Positions 1-12,760 are shown, counted from the first letter of the stretch. The stretch: 64,000 nt of DNA from Omphiscola glabra (GCA_964017045.1 OZ024794.1:25973340-26037339), one strand, 5' to 3'. Notes: generated by a model not told the origin, from the letters alone. A program made the numbers and translations.

Positions 1-180
1 CTACAAACAAAGACACCATTGGAAGGGTCTCAGTTGTTCTTACTACAACAATCAAAGACACCATTGGAAGGGTCTCAGTTGTTCTTACTACTACAATCAA
101 AGACACCATTGGAAGGTTTCATTTTTTGTTTCATCTTACTGTGATCAAACACAGGATTCAAGGCTTCCATTGCAGTTCTT
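1..180. repeat. 45-bp tandem repeat, cut by window start
   Basis: The word AGACACCATTGGAAGG begins at 11, 56 and 101, an exact 45-bp spacing. A degenerate copy follows to about 180. The array continues beyond the left edge. Confidence 0.9.
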
Positions 181-394
181 ACTTCGATCAGAAACACAAT
201 TAAAATTGTGCTCCCGCTGTTCTTACTCCGATGAAACATATCAACTTCTCACCGACAAGTTGCTTTCTTTTTTGAAAATTGGGAAACTCGGATCAGACAA
301 AGAAATGCCACCAAGGAAAAAAAGACGCATGAAAAGTGGAGGGAGACATAATTTTTAACGCAATGTTTTGCAAGCTAAATACCGTGTGTTTCTT

Positions 395-492
395 AAGGGC
401 GTGAATATTCAGACGGCTAATTGACCCACTTCACGTCAACCTATCGAGCTGAAACTTGGGACATAGATTCGTTGCCGATGACAATACACTCC
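395..492 (-). repeat. dispersed repeat family D, partial copy
   Basis: Read on the minus strand this matches the cores at 38890-38980 and 58755-58840: GTCATCGGCAACG, then AAGTTTCAGCTCGATAGGTT, then a GGGTCAATTAGCCGTC-like stretch. Only the terminal core is present. The family could be the tail of a larger element; I cannot classify it. Confidence 0.75.
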
Positions 493-738
493 AGCAAATT
501 TTCATCACCCACGCCCCAAGAATGATTTTTTTTCCCTTCTGTTTTTCTAGGGGAAGATGGAGGATTTATGACGCCACTACTTCCACGAAACAAAATTCCC
601 GTTAACTGCGCTAACTGAGGTTCTCCGAAAAAAGAAAAAGACGACAACGACAAGTGCGTTTGGTGCAAAATATTTTCTTCTGATTTTCTGAAATAGTCCG
701 TGAAATAAATCTGCGGTGTGAAAGTGGGGTGGGACATT

Positions 739-912
739 AAGTGGCGTAGCGAGCTTAACTCGCGCCCGGGGCACAATACCTTTTTAGCGCCCCCCAATAC
801 CTTTTTAGCGCCCCCCATTCGAAAACCATACAATATTATAGTAAAATATACAATTTGGCGCCCCTTTGTGAGTAGCGCCCGGGGCATGATGCCCCCCCTC
901 ACTACGCCACTG
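739..912. mobile_element. hAT-type MITE, copy 1 (TSD GGGACATT)
   Basis: The 174-bp element starts AAGTGGCGTAGCGAG (first base changed from C) and ends CTACGCCACTG. It is flanked by identical 8-bp duplications GGGACATT at 731-738 and 913-920. It is the reverse complement of the element at 10149-10340. The 8-bp TSD and CAGTGGCGTA termini fit non-autonomous hAT elements. No transposase is present. Confidence 0.88.
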
Positions 913-1325
913 GGGACATTATAATATTAATATAAAATAAAATAAAGAAACAGATTGCATTAAGAGGACTTATAGGAAAAACTTTGTTTTTAAGAGTCGT
1001 TTAATTTATAACGATCTGTACGTGTATTTACGTGATCTGTTAGAAAGTATGAATACTATGAGCGTTATAAACGTATAATGTTTCCCCCAGTGTGCTCGTA
1101 TTTTTCAATATTCGTGTCCTTGGCGTTGACGTATATGCAGTAGCTGCTAACGAGGACGTCGCCAATGCCATCCATCGTCGGCCAGTATTGTAAACGGCAG
1201 CTCGTAGAGTGCAGAGCTTTATAAAAAAAAAATAAAGATTTAAAAACAAACCGTTGACAGGAGATAATTTGTTGCGGGGCTAGAGTGAAAGGAAAAAATA
1301 AAGGAGATGACGCACAGCTTTTTGA
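913..1325. other. no feature recognised
   Basis: AT-rich sequence with no gene and no clear repeat. Its short open frames have no recognisable content. Confidence 0.6.
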
Positions 1326-1329
1326 ACGA

Positions 1330-1590
1330 GTGGCTTCCTGTGGATTGGCCGGTGGAAGGGGGTCGGTGGAGGCGGTCGACAAAGGTGGCTGGTGGAGGTT
1401 GTCTATGGAGGTTGTCGGTAGAGTTGGTCAGTGGAGGTGGTAAGTGGGGGAGGGGTGGTCGGTACCAGCGGTCGGTGGAGGTGGTTAGTGGAGGTGGCCG
1501 GTTCAGGTGGTCGGCGGAAGTGGTCAGTGGAGGTGATCAGTGGGGGGGGGGGGAGGTTGGTCTGTAGCAGCGGTCGGTTAAGGTGGCCGG
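1330..1590. repeat. GGTGG-rich degenerate minisatellite
   Basis: Variants of GGTGGTCAGTGGAGGTGG recur with irregular spacing. This gives a G-rich plus strand and an apparent Gly/Trp/Val-rich open frame that is not a believable protein. Confidence 0.8.
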
Positions 1591-1654
1591 GGCCTTGGAA
1601 CTCTCATTCTTGTGTCTATCTTGGGATACTAAATGGCCTAATAATAAGTACTGA

Positions 1655-1935
1655 GGAAAATGTCAGGGGCCAAGTGGGCAGCAATGTCAGGAGCCAAGTG
1701 AGCAGCAATGTCAGAAGCCAAGTGAGCAACAATGTCATGAGCCAAGTGAGCAGCTATGTCAGGAGCCAAGTTGGCAGCACTGTCAGGAGCCAAGTGAGCA
1801 GCAATGTCAGGAGTCAAGTGAGCAGCAATGTCAGGAGGCAAGTTGGCAGCAACGTCAGGAGCCAAGTGAGCACCAATGTCAGGAGGCAAGTTGGCAGAAA
1901 TGTCAGGAGGCAAGTTGGCAGCAATGTCGGGAGCA
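1655..1935. repeat. 24-bp tandem repeat A
   Basis: About 12 units carrying AGTGAGCAGCAATGTCAGGA. Because 24 is divisible by three, the array stays open on both strands. It runs directly into sister array B. Confidence 0.92.
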
Positions 1936-2245
1936 AAGCGAGAAGCAGTTTGAGGAGAAAAGTGAGAAGCAGTTTGAGGGGAAAAGTGAGAAGCAGTTTG
2001 AGGGGGAAAGTGAGAAGCAGTGAGGGGAAAAGTGAGAAGCAGTTTGAGGAGAAAAGCGAGAAGCAGTTTGAGGGGAAAAGTGAGAAGCAGTTTGAGGGGG
2101 AAAGTGAGAAGCAGTTTGAGGAGTAAAGCGAGAAGCAGTTTGAGGGGAAAAGTGAGAAGCAGTTGAGGGGGAAAGTGAGAAGATGTTTGAGGGGAAAAGT
2201 GAGAAGCAGTTTGAGGGGAAAAGTGAGAAGCATTGTGAGAATCTA
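1936..2245. repeat. 24-bp tandem repeat B
   Basis: About 13 units carrying AAGTGAGAAGCAGTTTGAGG, with a few short deletions that break frame. The unit has the same length and phase as array A and shares most of its bases, so the two look like diverged sub-arrays of one ancestor. Confidence 0.92.
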
Positions 2246-3600
2246 AGTGAAGAGTACGAGATACGCAAGGTCAAGAGGGGCACACTAGGGGTTGGGGGGG
2301 GCTGTAAGATGTCAAGGTGCACCAGAAATATAATAAACCTCTTTGTGATTTTAGTGTGTATGCGAGACAAGAGAGGTCGTGAAAAAAACTCAAGTACAGC
2401 CATAGTTTAGTCCTGTTATGTCCCTAGGGAAAATGGGGCATAGGGGGTTGGTTGGGGGCTAAAGTGAATTATTAAAAAAAAATTGGTAACCAATTTACAA
2501 AAGACAAATTTAATTTCAGACCCGTTATGTTAGTTCAGCGCCTGTGCATGACGTGAAAATTGTCCCTACCACGCTGAACTATGAGCTCTTTATTTGAATC
2601 CAGGGATCAGTTGACCCAGGGCAACGTAACAAGCTGAGAACAGCACACAGGAGATCAAAGTGTCCCTAGGATCAAAGTATCAACTTAGTTACAAGTGACA
2701 GACAAAGTGGGCGTACTTCCCACTCCCTCACCCCCTCCCCCTGCGCAAACCGCACCTCACTCCACCGCAGAAGTCTTTTCGAAGACTTCGAGACTCGTAC
2801 AGCACGAGAAGAAATAAATGACGCATCTTGTCAGCAAAACAAATAAAACGTTCAAACGTAGCCGATGAAGAATTTGGATTTGATATTGGGACATCAAACA
2901 TAGGCAGATGAGGTAAATAACGAAGACAAGGTGAAGAATATATATAGAGAAAAAACGAAACGGCTGAGATATGGCCTTTTCTGGATGCTTGTATAGGACC
3001 ATTAACAGAATAAGTGAAATACAGGTCATTGGTGGTGAAAGTACAAGAGTGGATTAAGTACAAGAGTGGATCGCTGCGATACAACCGTTGGTGGATTGTT
3101 TGTATATAGGATCATTTTATGGATTTCTGGTATATGGCAACTACCTTTAGATTCATTACGAATGAGGTAAACAGGCTGAGGTAGGGCAATAGGTAGATTT
3201 CTGGCATAGGGTTGTTGATGGATGGATGGATGAGGCAATCACTTTGCGAGACGCTGGGGTCAGGCCATTGATGGATTAGGGTTCTAAACCCATCGTCTAA
3301 TTAATTTAAATACGGCAATAGATGGATTGCTGTTTAGGAGAATGAGTAGACTAAATTGCGCATGAGGTCATATACATTTGACACAGGGGTGCAGTGTGAG
3401 TGAAATTGGGCGGGGCATGTCACCTGTTTAACAAGTTTCCGTTTTTATTTGAGTTGTAGCTTTGTATATGTTCATGATATAGCCGGCATACAATGGGAGA
3501 ATACACTTTTAAATAACTAATTGTTAATAAACAAAGGTAAATCTATAACGGAATATATGAAAGAACAGAAAGACATGGACATACCAACAAGGACACAAAG
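2246..3600. other. no gene; faint GATGGATT repeats
   Basis: No coding region recognised. From about 3050 to 3330 the words GGTGGATTG and GATGGATTGC recur loosely, probably an old decayed minisatellite. The remainder is unremarkable. Confidence 0.5.
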
Positions 3601-3604
3601 ATAA

Positions 3605-3800
3605 TGATTGAAAGACAGGGACGCACACACCATGGCACAAAGGCAAGGACAAAAAGACAAAGGCACACACACACCAGGACACACAGGCAAGGACCAAAAG
3701 ACAAGGACACACACACCAGGACACACACACACACACAACAGGACACAAAGGCAAGGACACACACACACACACACCAGGACACAAAGGCAATGACAAAAAA
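3605..3800. repeat. CA-rich imperfect minisatellite
   Basis: Alternating AGGACACACACACACC and ACAAAGGCAAGGAC blocks form a CA-rich array. The frames on both strands are artefacts of this. Confidence 0.85.
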
Positions 3801-3869
3801 ACAGGTTTGTGTGTGGTGAACATGTATGAGAAATGGTGATAGCAAAACTGAATTGTTCCCCGGGCACCA

Positions 3870-4062
3870 AGGCGCAACCACGAACCACCAGGTATCATCG
3901 GGCATTAAGAGGCACCAGCAGGCGCACCTGTGAACCACCAGGCACAACAGTGAACCACAAAGCCCAACCTTGAACCACTTGGCAGAGCCGTGAACCACCA
4001 AGCACCAATAGGCACCACTAAGCACCACCAGGCATCAACAGGCACAACAACAAGGAACTCTG
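3870..4062. repeat. degenerate GAACCACCAGGCA minisatellite
   Basis: Roughly 15-bp units built on GAACCACCAGGCACAA recur about 10-12 times with many changes. Confidence 0.75.
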
Positions 4063-5509
4063 AGACAAAGTACAACGGCACTCATCATGTTGACATCCAA
4101 AAATCCCTCCTCTGACAGAATGCTTGAAAATATGACGCTGCTCTGATGTACGAGACGCCACCTGTGAGCCACTCCTTGGTGATTTACGAGAGTCATCAAG
4201 GAAAGACAACCCACACCACTTACCACGTCAGATCACTCTGTTGAATTTTAATTAGAAACAATATCTTTTTTTGCTTTAAATATGAATTATGAAAATCTCT
4301 AGCAGCTAGTAAAAATAATACAATATTATGTTCGTAAATTTCAAATTAAATATTCATTTTTGAAACACCGGCTAAACGCGCTGATCTTTTTAAATTTAAA
4401 AAAGAAAAAAAAAAAAACCAACAACAAAACAAAACTCATTATTATTATCTGAAACACTTCTAATGCTTGAAAACTTTGCACATCAAGCTTCGTCTGAGTC
4501 CAACTTATTAGCATATGTATTATATATAGGAACGATTAGGGTAAGCGCAGAGAGAATTATTGCAGACAACGTAGAGAAAGCTTCATTTCGGAAGATCCAA
4601 CTAACAAGACAGCCAATGCGGTGTGATATTTTACATTCGGTATTGACCCCCTTTAATTTATATATAATCCTGTCGAAGACAAGCCAGTGGTATAGATTAC
4701 ATTACACGGGCTGTTTTCAAAATATCACGAGGTTTTTAAATCAACGCTATTGTACTGGACATGTTATTACTGATGAAGTCAAAACTGACCAATTGTCATT
4801 TTTTTTGGGTAAAGTTGGGGGTGGGGGGTGTTCAGGTCTTGATTACCTCTTCATTGCCCGAGGGTCATTTTCGGGGGGGGGGGGGGTCTAGGCTATATAT
4901 TACACAAATAATATTTACTCAAAAAATATATGGATTTCAAAGTATATATTTAACGGGACATAAAATTAAATAAATTAAAAACAGTGCAAGAGGTCGTAAA
5001 AAAATACACGTTCAAACGAAGAGTTCAGGAGTTGAGACTTAGGCACGACACAAATCCACAACATTTGCAGTGACTGTAAAAGATGCGCCAGACGTGACCT
5101 TGGTGGACTTCTAAAAGCGCGCCTGAGTGCCCGGCTGCGAACCGCTACTCTAATTAAAACTGAATTGGCTCTCGGTTGTCACCCCTTTTCGGTGAAATGG
5201 TTTCGGTAAAAGGCGGGAGAAATGGCACAGGAAGTAAGTGAAGATGAACTCACTTGGTTTGATGTAAGTGGACGTGTCAAAAGGGGGGGGAGGAGGAAGG
5301 GAGAGAAGGAAGAGTTGTCTATGGTCTCCAGGGAGCTGCGACAACTGTGTGGGCTGTTTTACTGTGTGTGTGGTTTATTCCAGGATGACAGACACCACTG
5401 CTTAGATGGTGATGTCCGACTTTAGCGGATTGTCTTATTATCCGTACCGATGTCAACTTTCTGCCTAGTCACGTTAGTTAAATTGATGAGTAAACTGGTT
5501 GCAAGCATC
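4063..5509. other. no feature recognised
   Basis: Gene-free sequence with G runs at 4875-4886 and 5284-5291. The open frame at 4463-4891 has no recognisable domain. Confidence 0.5.
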
Positions 5510-5780
5510 AACTTGACAGTATTAAGACATCTTGACAGTAAATAGACTTCTTGACAGTAAATAGGCATCTTGACAGTAAACAGACATCTTGACAGTAAAT
5601 AGACATCTTGACAGTAAACAGACATCTTGACAGTAAATAGACATCTTGACAGTAAACAGACATCTTGACAGTAAATAGACAACTTGACAGTAAATAGACA
5701 ACGACAGTAAACAGACAACTTAACAGTAAACAGATATCTTGACAGTAAATAGACATCTTGACAGTAAATAGACATCTTGA
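5510..5780. repeat. 20-bp tandem repeat
   Basis: About 13-14 copies of AGACATCTTGACAGTAAACA with A/T variants. The YCQDVYLLS-type reading frames on the minus strand come from this array. Confidence 0.93.
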
Positions 5781-7126
5781 TCGTTTGGTAGACATTTATT
5801 TTTCATTGTTTTTTTTAAAGTAAACAAAATATTTTTTTTTAAATGTTCAGTTCAGACGACGATGTAACGAATTAAAAAAATATCGATACAAATATGTTAC
5901 GATACTTTTTTTTCACATTGAAACTTGAACACCAGCAATGATGTCATATAATTAAGATCGATTCGTATAAAACATTTTGTGATTATCTTGTATGTGTCAA
6001 TTTGTAGGCGCGTCACAGAATTCCAATGATTATGGTTGATTAATTAGACCAGAGCTCCGCACTAGACGTGGCTAGGTGTACCGCGAGACGTGGCTAGGTG
6101 TGCCGCGGCTAAATTCTTCCAAAGGGACTATGAGGTGTACTGTATGCTAGTCTAGACTGTGTTAGAGTCGATGTGCTGTACTGCTAGTCTAGCTTTGTGT
6201 CAAACTGTGTGGTGCTCTAACTCTATGTTAGTCCAACTGTGTTATAGACTACGTGCTTACTGCTTACTATATTCACTGACAATGTGGAGATCAACGCTAA
6301 AGGGTGACTTAGATCAACTGATAAGATTCTGAACTTCTTTAACCGCTGTCATTACAGAGACGCAGTGAAGTATTTTATTCCCCGACCGTATCGCTTGATA
6401 ACAACATCGTTCCGTTACTCACTGGATTGTCATTCCCCGAGCAAATCGCTTGGTACCAACATCAGCGCCATCACTCTCAGCATTTAACATCCCGGCTTTT
6501 AACACTCGACGCACATTTCAACAACAGCACTCAATCCGTTTTAACGTCCAGACCCCCCAGTTCGCTTTAAGTTAAAACACTCAGAACGACGCCTGGACAC
6601 GAACGATCCTAACACTGACCGACCACCTGTCTTCCCCCACCCCCCGGGAGATGCAAATCAATACCTGATGACAAACCATGCGTCATACTTGATTTTAATG
6701 GTCTCGCTTATCTGACATTTACACGAGCAAGGTCACGGGATTAATTTTTTTTTCTTCAAAAAACAACAACAACATCGGAATAGCGAGCATCAACTCGCGA
6801 CTAATTGGCGGAGTAGGAAGCAGCAGAAAAAACAAAAAAAGAGTTAACCAGCCACATGACGTGGGTCAGGTCCACATGTTTAGACAAGACACTCATTTCT
6901 GGTCAACGGGTTCTCTGACAGGTGAGCTGCTAACTGATATGAGGGCAGGGAGATGGTTGTATATTCGATCTGATGGTAATAGAATGGATAAGGTATGATT
7001 TGGATGGCAGGGGTGGAGGGTGGTTGGTACATGAAGCTGATGGCAGCGAGATGGTCGGTCTTAGTTCTGACGACTACTGGGACAAATAAAAAAGAACAAC
7101 GCAAAACACTGATGATAAGCCTCTGC
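5781..7126. other. no gene; short local duplications near 6060-6260
   Basis: GACGTGGCTAGGTGT occurs twice (6066 and 6088 area). Variants of CTAGTCTAGACTGTGTTAG recur from 6150 to 6250. Nothing else recognised. Confidence 0.55.
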
Positions 7127-7624
7127 TCTACAGGAGATCAAGGCAAACCCCCTTGTCTACAGGAGATCAAGGCAAACCCCTGGTCTAAAGGAGATCAAAG
7201 CAAACCTCTTGTCTACAGGAGATCAAGGCAAACCTCTTCTGTACAGGAGATCAAGGCAAACCTCTTGTCTACAGGAGATCAAGGCAAACCTCTTGTCTAC
7301 AGGAGATCAAGGCAAACCTCTTGTCTACAGGAGATCAAGGCAAACCTCTTGTCTACAGGAGATCAAGGCAAACCTCTTGTCTACAGGAGATCAAGGCAAA
7401 CCTCTTGTCTACAGGAGATCAAGGCAAACCTCTTGTCTACAGGAGATCAAGGCAAACCTCTTGTCTACAGGAGATCAAGGCAAACCTCTTGTCTACAGGA
7501 GATCAAGGCAAACCTCTTGTCTACAGGAGAACAAGGCAAACCTCTTGTCTACAGGAGATCAAGGCAAACCTCTTGTCTGCAGGAGATCAAGGCAAACCTC
7601 TTGTCTACAGGAGATCAAGGCAAG
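7127..7624. repeat. 28-bp tandem repeat, about 18 copies
   Basis: Each unit contains TCTACAGGAGATCAAGGCAA and ends ACCTCTTG. Interior units are almost identical while the first three differ. The length is not a multiple of three, yet no stop occurs in any plus frame, so three overlapping spurious ORFs result. Confidence 0.95.
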
Positions 7625-9079
7625 ACTCAGCCATCCAGTGCATGTCTAGCCTGCTAGTAAAGACTGACAAAGTGGTTACACTTTAGCCAAAAATCTACTT
7701 ACATCCACCCCTCTAATTTGCTTACACCGACACACACACACACTAGCACCATTTCTACATAAAATCCCCAACAGTTATTTCATCCCATTCGTCACAGTGC
7801 GCCATTCTTACTCCCAACTCCTACAGTGCTTACATCCAACTCTTACAGTACCGACTCCAAATAAGAGCTTACTCACACACCCTACGACTTCTCACAACGG
7901 TGATTACATCCAGTCCACCGCAGGGCACCATGCTTCAATTCTGTGGTATCATGTCCGGCGCTAATAAAGATAATATGACGCCATCAAGTTATCTTCCAAG
8001 CGTTATGGCATTTAGGACCTATCTCAGAGGTTCTCACACGGACCGATTGAAAGGTCACATCCTTATCATTAACATAAAATGAAAAAAACAACAAAAACAC
8101 AATATGTGGTCCTCATATGCTTAAGACAAGCATTAGGAAAGCTTTTTCTATGTTCATATAAAAAAAATAATAGATTTTTAAGGAGTGATCAATTTTTCAA
8201 AAAAAAAAATTAGTTTTGTCTATGTTTATATTTGAAAATGGGGGTTCTGTTTGTCTAGGAGAACATCATATACGTTTTATACAACAGTTACTTTAACGTT
8301 TGTAACTATTGGCATGTAAAAGAAACTCAAAATGTAACCGAGTTTCTCAATGCACTTAACAGCAACATCTCTGAATGCGTAACACATTCTCTGACGTGCT
8401 CATGCCCGTATTCCCGTAGAAACTAAACGAATGAGACCAAGGTTCATCCCATCGAAAACTTGAGAAACCTTCGGAATTGGGCCAGGACATCTGGATGTTT
8501 GGGCCATGTTGGAACATGTCAGGGTCATTGAACCCAATTAAAAGAAAGTTAAGCACAGACCTAGAACACACACACTACCCCCCCCCCCCCCAAAGCATGC
8601 ACCTGTAGCACGGCAGCATATCTGATACCCCAATCGCGCATACCCGCAATGTTTCCCCACGCACTCTTCGAAGGTACCACCCCCACGCACACGCCCATAG
8701 ACAATGTCCTGCGTTTCATCATTGTCTTCTCTCGTACCCACGTTTCGTTTGCGCCGACCAATTTATAATCTTACATCTTACTCTTCGTGAGCAAATATTT
8801 ATAACTCAAGCCATCTTTCGTGGTCCGTTTTATCTCTTCCAATTTTGTTCCCCCCCCCCCCCCTATGAAAGATGCAGGTCTCTGGAGACGATAATAAAGC
8901 ACAGAGAAAAGGGACACATGAACATCAACATTTACTTTAGATCCTTTTTCTCTTTATATATTCTAAAAAGTCTTTATTTTATTTTTTATTATGTTTTTGT
9001 TTTTTGTCGTGGCCGACATTGACTTGGTTGCGTGATTCAGTATTTGTTGGGGAATTGGCACACACGTAACAACTTTACA
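7625..9079. other. no feature recognised; two long C runs
   Basis: Gene-free. C tracts lie at 8578-8591 and about 8850-8863. Around 7680-7910 TTACATCCA/CTTACACC words recur weakly. Confidence 0.5.
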
Positions 9080-9087
9080 TTTTAAGT

Positions 9088-9286
9088 CAGCGGTTCTCAA
9101 CCTGTGGGTCGAGACCCCCTTTGGGGGTCGAACCACCCTTTCCCAGGGGTTGCCTAAGACCATTGGAAACCACATATACTCTACAGTTATGAAGTAGCAA
9201 CGAAATTAATTTTTTGTTTTGGGGTCGCCACAACATGATGAACTGTATTTAAGGGGTCGCGGGATTAGGAAGGTTGAGAACCACTA
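9088..9286 (+). mobile_element. SPIN-like hAT element, copy 1 (TSD TTTTAAGT)
   Basis: The 199-bp element starts CAGCGGTTCTCAACCTGTGG and ends AAGGTTGAGAACCACT plus one changed base. Internal landmarks are GCCTAAGACCATTGGAAA and ATGAAGTAGCAACGAAA. Identical 8-bp TSDs TTTTAAGT flank it at 9080-9087 and 9287-9294. Ends, interior and TSD match the non-autonomous SPIN (Space Invaders) hAT family as I know it. No transposase. Confidence 0.88.
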
Positions 9287-9294
9287 TTTTAAGT

Positions 9295-9924
9295 GAACTA
9301 GATGTAAGATTTGTTTGACACCGTTTAGAGTTTCATAATGAATTTTTTTTTATTGATAAATGATAAGAATGGCGATGGAAACAAAAAGCTTAATGGTAAG
9401 GAATTTTTATCACAAGATAATAATAAATAATTTCTCTATAAATAGATGAAAAAAATCGTAAAATGTGGACTTCTACTTAAATTTGATTCGCCCCAATTAA
9501 TTTGTTTTCTCTTAATAGTTTTAGATTGGTAAAAACAGGCTGTGCGAAGAAGGGAAGGTGGCGAAAGGCTCAGACGCCTCGGGGCACCAACATCGAGGAG
9601 GGCAAGATCGTCAGGTATCCAAAGACATACATTTATTCTATATCACATATCATTTATTGCTGAAACCGGAGGGCGGACTGCATTTCCAGGTTTCGCCCCT
9701 GGAGCACCCTTTCCTTCGCAAAGCCACGGGTGCGAATGCGAAACTTATTTCAAATCTAAAGTACTGTAAATACGGGCAACGATTTCATGCCGGGAAAACA
9801 AAAACCTGATGCAGATGGTAGTAAAAGTTTTTTTTTTTTTTTTTAAATTGAATGCCTAAAAAAAATTATAAAAATTATTGAAAGGTTTAAATAATACATT
9901 TTATGTTGAGAAATTATTCTTATA
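9295..9924. other. no feature recognised
   Basis: AT-rich. A more GC-rich patch at 9540-9730 has overlapping short frames without recognisable content. Confidence 0.5.
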
Positions 9925-10045
9925 TTAACAACGATTAACAACGATTAACAACGATTAACAACGATTAACAACGATTAACAACGATTAACAACGATTAACA
10001 ACGATTAACAACGATTAACAACGATTAACAACGATTAACAACGAT
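9925..10045. repeat. 10-bp tandem repeat ATTAACAACG
   Basis: Twelve perfect decamers in a row, with no substitutions. Confidence 0.97.
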
Positions 10046-10148
10046 GTTATGCACTTTATTTTTGTTGCTTTTCTACAGTTCTAATAATCACCCTATTGGG
10101 ACGTAATACGGGTTCATTTTTGTCTACTTTCTATAACTCTGTCAAAGT

Positions 10149-10340
10149 CAGTGGCGTAGTGAGGGGGAGCAAGGGGGGGCATCATGCCCCGGGCGCTACT
10201 CACAAAGGGGCGCCAAATGGTATATTTTACTATAATATTGTATGGTTTTCGAATAAAGGGGGGCGCTAAAAAGGTATTGGGGGGGGGGGCGCTAAAAAGG
10301 TATTGTGCCCCGGGCGCGAGTTAAGCTCGCTACGCCACTG
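10149..10340. mobile_element. hAT-type MITE, copy 2 (TSD GTCAAAGT)
   Basis: The 192-bp element starts CAGTGGCGTAGTGAG and ends CTCGCTACGCCACTG. Perfect 8-bp TSDs GTCAAAGT lie at 10141-10148 and 10341-10348. It is inverted relative to the copy at 739-912. A duplicated GCGCTAAAAAGGTATT block inside is shared by both copies. Confidence 0.93.
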
Positions 10341-10348
10341 GTCAAAGT

Positions 10349-11998
10349 ATAAAGTGTTTAGATGCCAACATAAACGAATACATTTATTTTAAAACGGCCG
10401 TTACAAATGACATGGCTGTGTTATTGCAGAAACAAATTTACCATTGTTATGATGACACACTTTTGATTCAACATCGAGCTGTAGAGTCCACTATTTATAT
10501 CCCACACCCCTCTTTTTTATATTGACGCCATGGGTGATCGTGTAGAGCTCTACCACAACCCACCAATCCCTTGATTGCGGAGACATTTTTTTTTTTACAT
10601 CCGAATTTGTGTTAAATGGAGCTACAGGATGCGCTCGGGTGATGCAATTTCTAGAAAAAAATTCTGGAGGGTTCTAACTCTATCCCTATAAATTAACCGG
10701 CAGCTATCCCACCCGGCCTAGATTGGTTAGATATCCTAGACGCGAAACTTACTTTGCGAGACTTACCAGACTCACAGGAGCCCTACAAGACCTACTAGAT
10801 TTATCGCCTTGTGTGTGTGTATTGATATTTGTACCGTTCTAGTAGTATAGCTTTTTCACTCGCTGTGCTGTAAGTTGATGTAGTTTTTCACTTGCTGTGT
10901 TGTAAGTTGATGTGTTTTTTTTTATTTCGGTATACGTGATTTTCTATTGTTATATCCACTTGATAGTAACATCATCAAATTGATGTTTGTTAATATCACC
11001 AGCTTTGGAGTCGTGTTGCTTTGCATACTAGTTTTCAGTTCTTTATTTCCGTAGTGTTCATCTAACGAGCCAAATCTTAAAACAGATTGAACTTGTAAAC
11101 CCATACAACGGTACGTAGCACTGTCATCTGTAAGACTAAATCACCAAACACCGCCCTTCCCCTTCCCGCCGACCTCTTTATCACACTTCGCTGTCCATCA
11201 TATCCCCAGGGCAGATGACTACTTATTTAGTTCGTGTACTGATGAGTTCAGGTTCCTAATGACGAGCAAACAGATCCCACTCTATCTTTTTCCACCCGTA
11301 GTGGATCCATACACCGAGGATGTGCAAACGGTCATCCAGTGTATTTCAATACTCAACACTAGATTCCCGTTGTTGTTGCCGTGTTTTGGGGGGTTGGGGG
11401 GGGATTGTACGTTCTTAAAGTACCCCGAGATTCATGTGTTCGTCGGCAGTTTTTGTATCATCTCTCCGGCGGACACAGTTTGCTTATTTCATCCGTACAA
11501 ATTGTAATTCATCTGAGCTCAATTTTTAGTGTACAAAGATGTTGGCGGATAAATTGAAAGCTGGTTGCACTCTAAAGGGTTAAGCTTATCCATACAAAAG
11601 ATATGAATGAAGATGAATTGCTGTTAGTGAAAAGAAATCGGCATACAGTGGCGGAGATATGGGTTAGTGCCGCCTGTGGCGGGCTCGAAATCCTAGGCCC
11701 CTCTCCCACGTAAAAAACGTTGCTGTCTTCTGAACATGATGCCTCTCAATAAAGAGAAAGAAAGTATATATTAAGATTGGGTTAGACTCGTCAACCATTT
11801 AAATGTATTACTTTTCTTTCAGAAATAATATATAACATGATGATATCCTTAACAACTTACTATCGATAACAAGGATTAAGGGGGGGGGGGGGGCAACTCT
11901 AACCATAACAGAAAGGTTGAGGTGCAACTAGAAATTACCATGGAAATATACGGTTGAGTGTTTTGCCAGAACTAACCATTGAGAGAAATTATTGGAGG
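10349..11998. other. no gene recognised
   Basis: The sequence TAGTTTTTCACTTGCTGTG is nearly duplicated at 10850-10910. CAGTGGCGGAGATATGGG at about 11647 resembles a transposon end, but no partner end was found. A 14-G run lies near 11881. Confidence 0.5.
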
Positions 11999-12385
11999 TG
12001 AGAACAGATTAGCATGCCGCCCGATGCTACCTCTGAGAGAACAGATTAGCATGCCGTCCGATGCTACCTCTGAGAGAACAGATTAGCATGCCGTCCGATG
12101 CTATATTTGAGAGAACAGATTAGCATGCCGTCCGATGCTACCTTTGAGAGAACAGATTAGCATGCCGTCAGATGCTACGTTTGAGAGAACAGATTAGCAT
12201 GCCGTCAGATGATGCTACCTTTGAGAGAAAAGATTAGCATGCCATCAGATGCTACCTTTGAGAGAACAGATTAGCATGTTGTCAGATGCTACCTTTGAGA
12301 AAACAGATTAGCATGCCGTCAGATGCTACCTTTGAGAGAAAAGATTAGCGTGCCGTCAGATGCTACCTTTGAGAGAACAGATGAG
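11999..12385. repeat. 37-bp tandem repeat, about 10 copies
   Basis: Units contain GAGAGAACAGATTAGCATGC then CGTCAGATGCTACCTTT. The 37-bp spacing is exact for the first copies (12035 to 12072). One copy holds a 3-bp ATG duplication. Confidence 0.93.
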
Positions 12386-12760
12386 GGAGGGGATGTCGTC
12401 AGACTTACCACTGAGAGAAATCAAATTTGTGTCTGTCTTTGAGGTGGGGGAGGGGGGGGCTGTCGTCAGAACTTACTATTGAGGGAAAGTTAGGAAATCA
12501 ATGAACAGAGCAAACATCTCGTTCCCATTGCAGCACGAGAAGTCACGCGGAGAGCGCGTGCTATTCCAGTTATGCGCAATCATGCGGGGGTGTGCAGCGT
12601 TGTGTAATCTAACACGAGCCCCCTTTGTGATTAACCTTGCCGTATATTTACCTACAGTCTGGTGGAGACTGCAATCAATGAACGATCGCATGAATTTTCT
12701 CTAGGACTTTAAAAAAAATAATTTTTTCTCAAGTTTCCTGTAGTGGATGACACACAGCAC

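Noticed and set aside
2183..2410. Short plus frame at the end of the 24-bp array as a gene
   Set aside because: Half of it is repeat, and the remainder has no domain or splice context.
6995..7686. Up to 220-codon frames over the 28-bp array
   Set aside because: All three plus frames are open because the unit lacks stops. No family match recognised.
11640..11720. CAGTGGCGGAGATATGGG as a transposon end
   Set aside because: No matching inverted end or TSD was found downstream.
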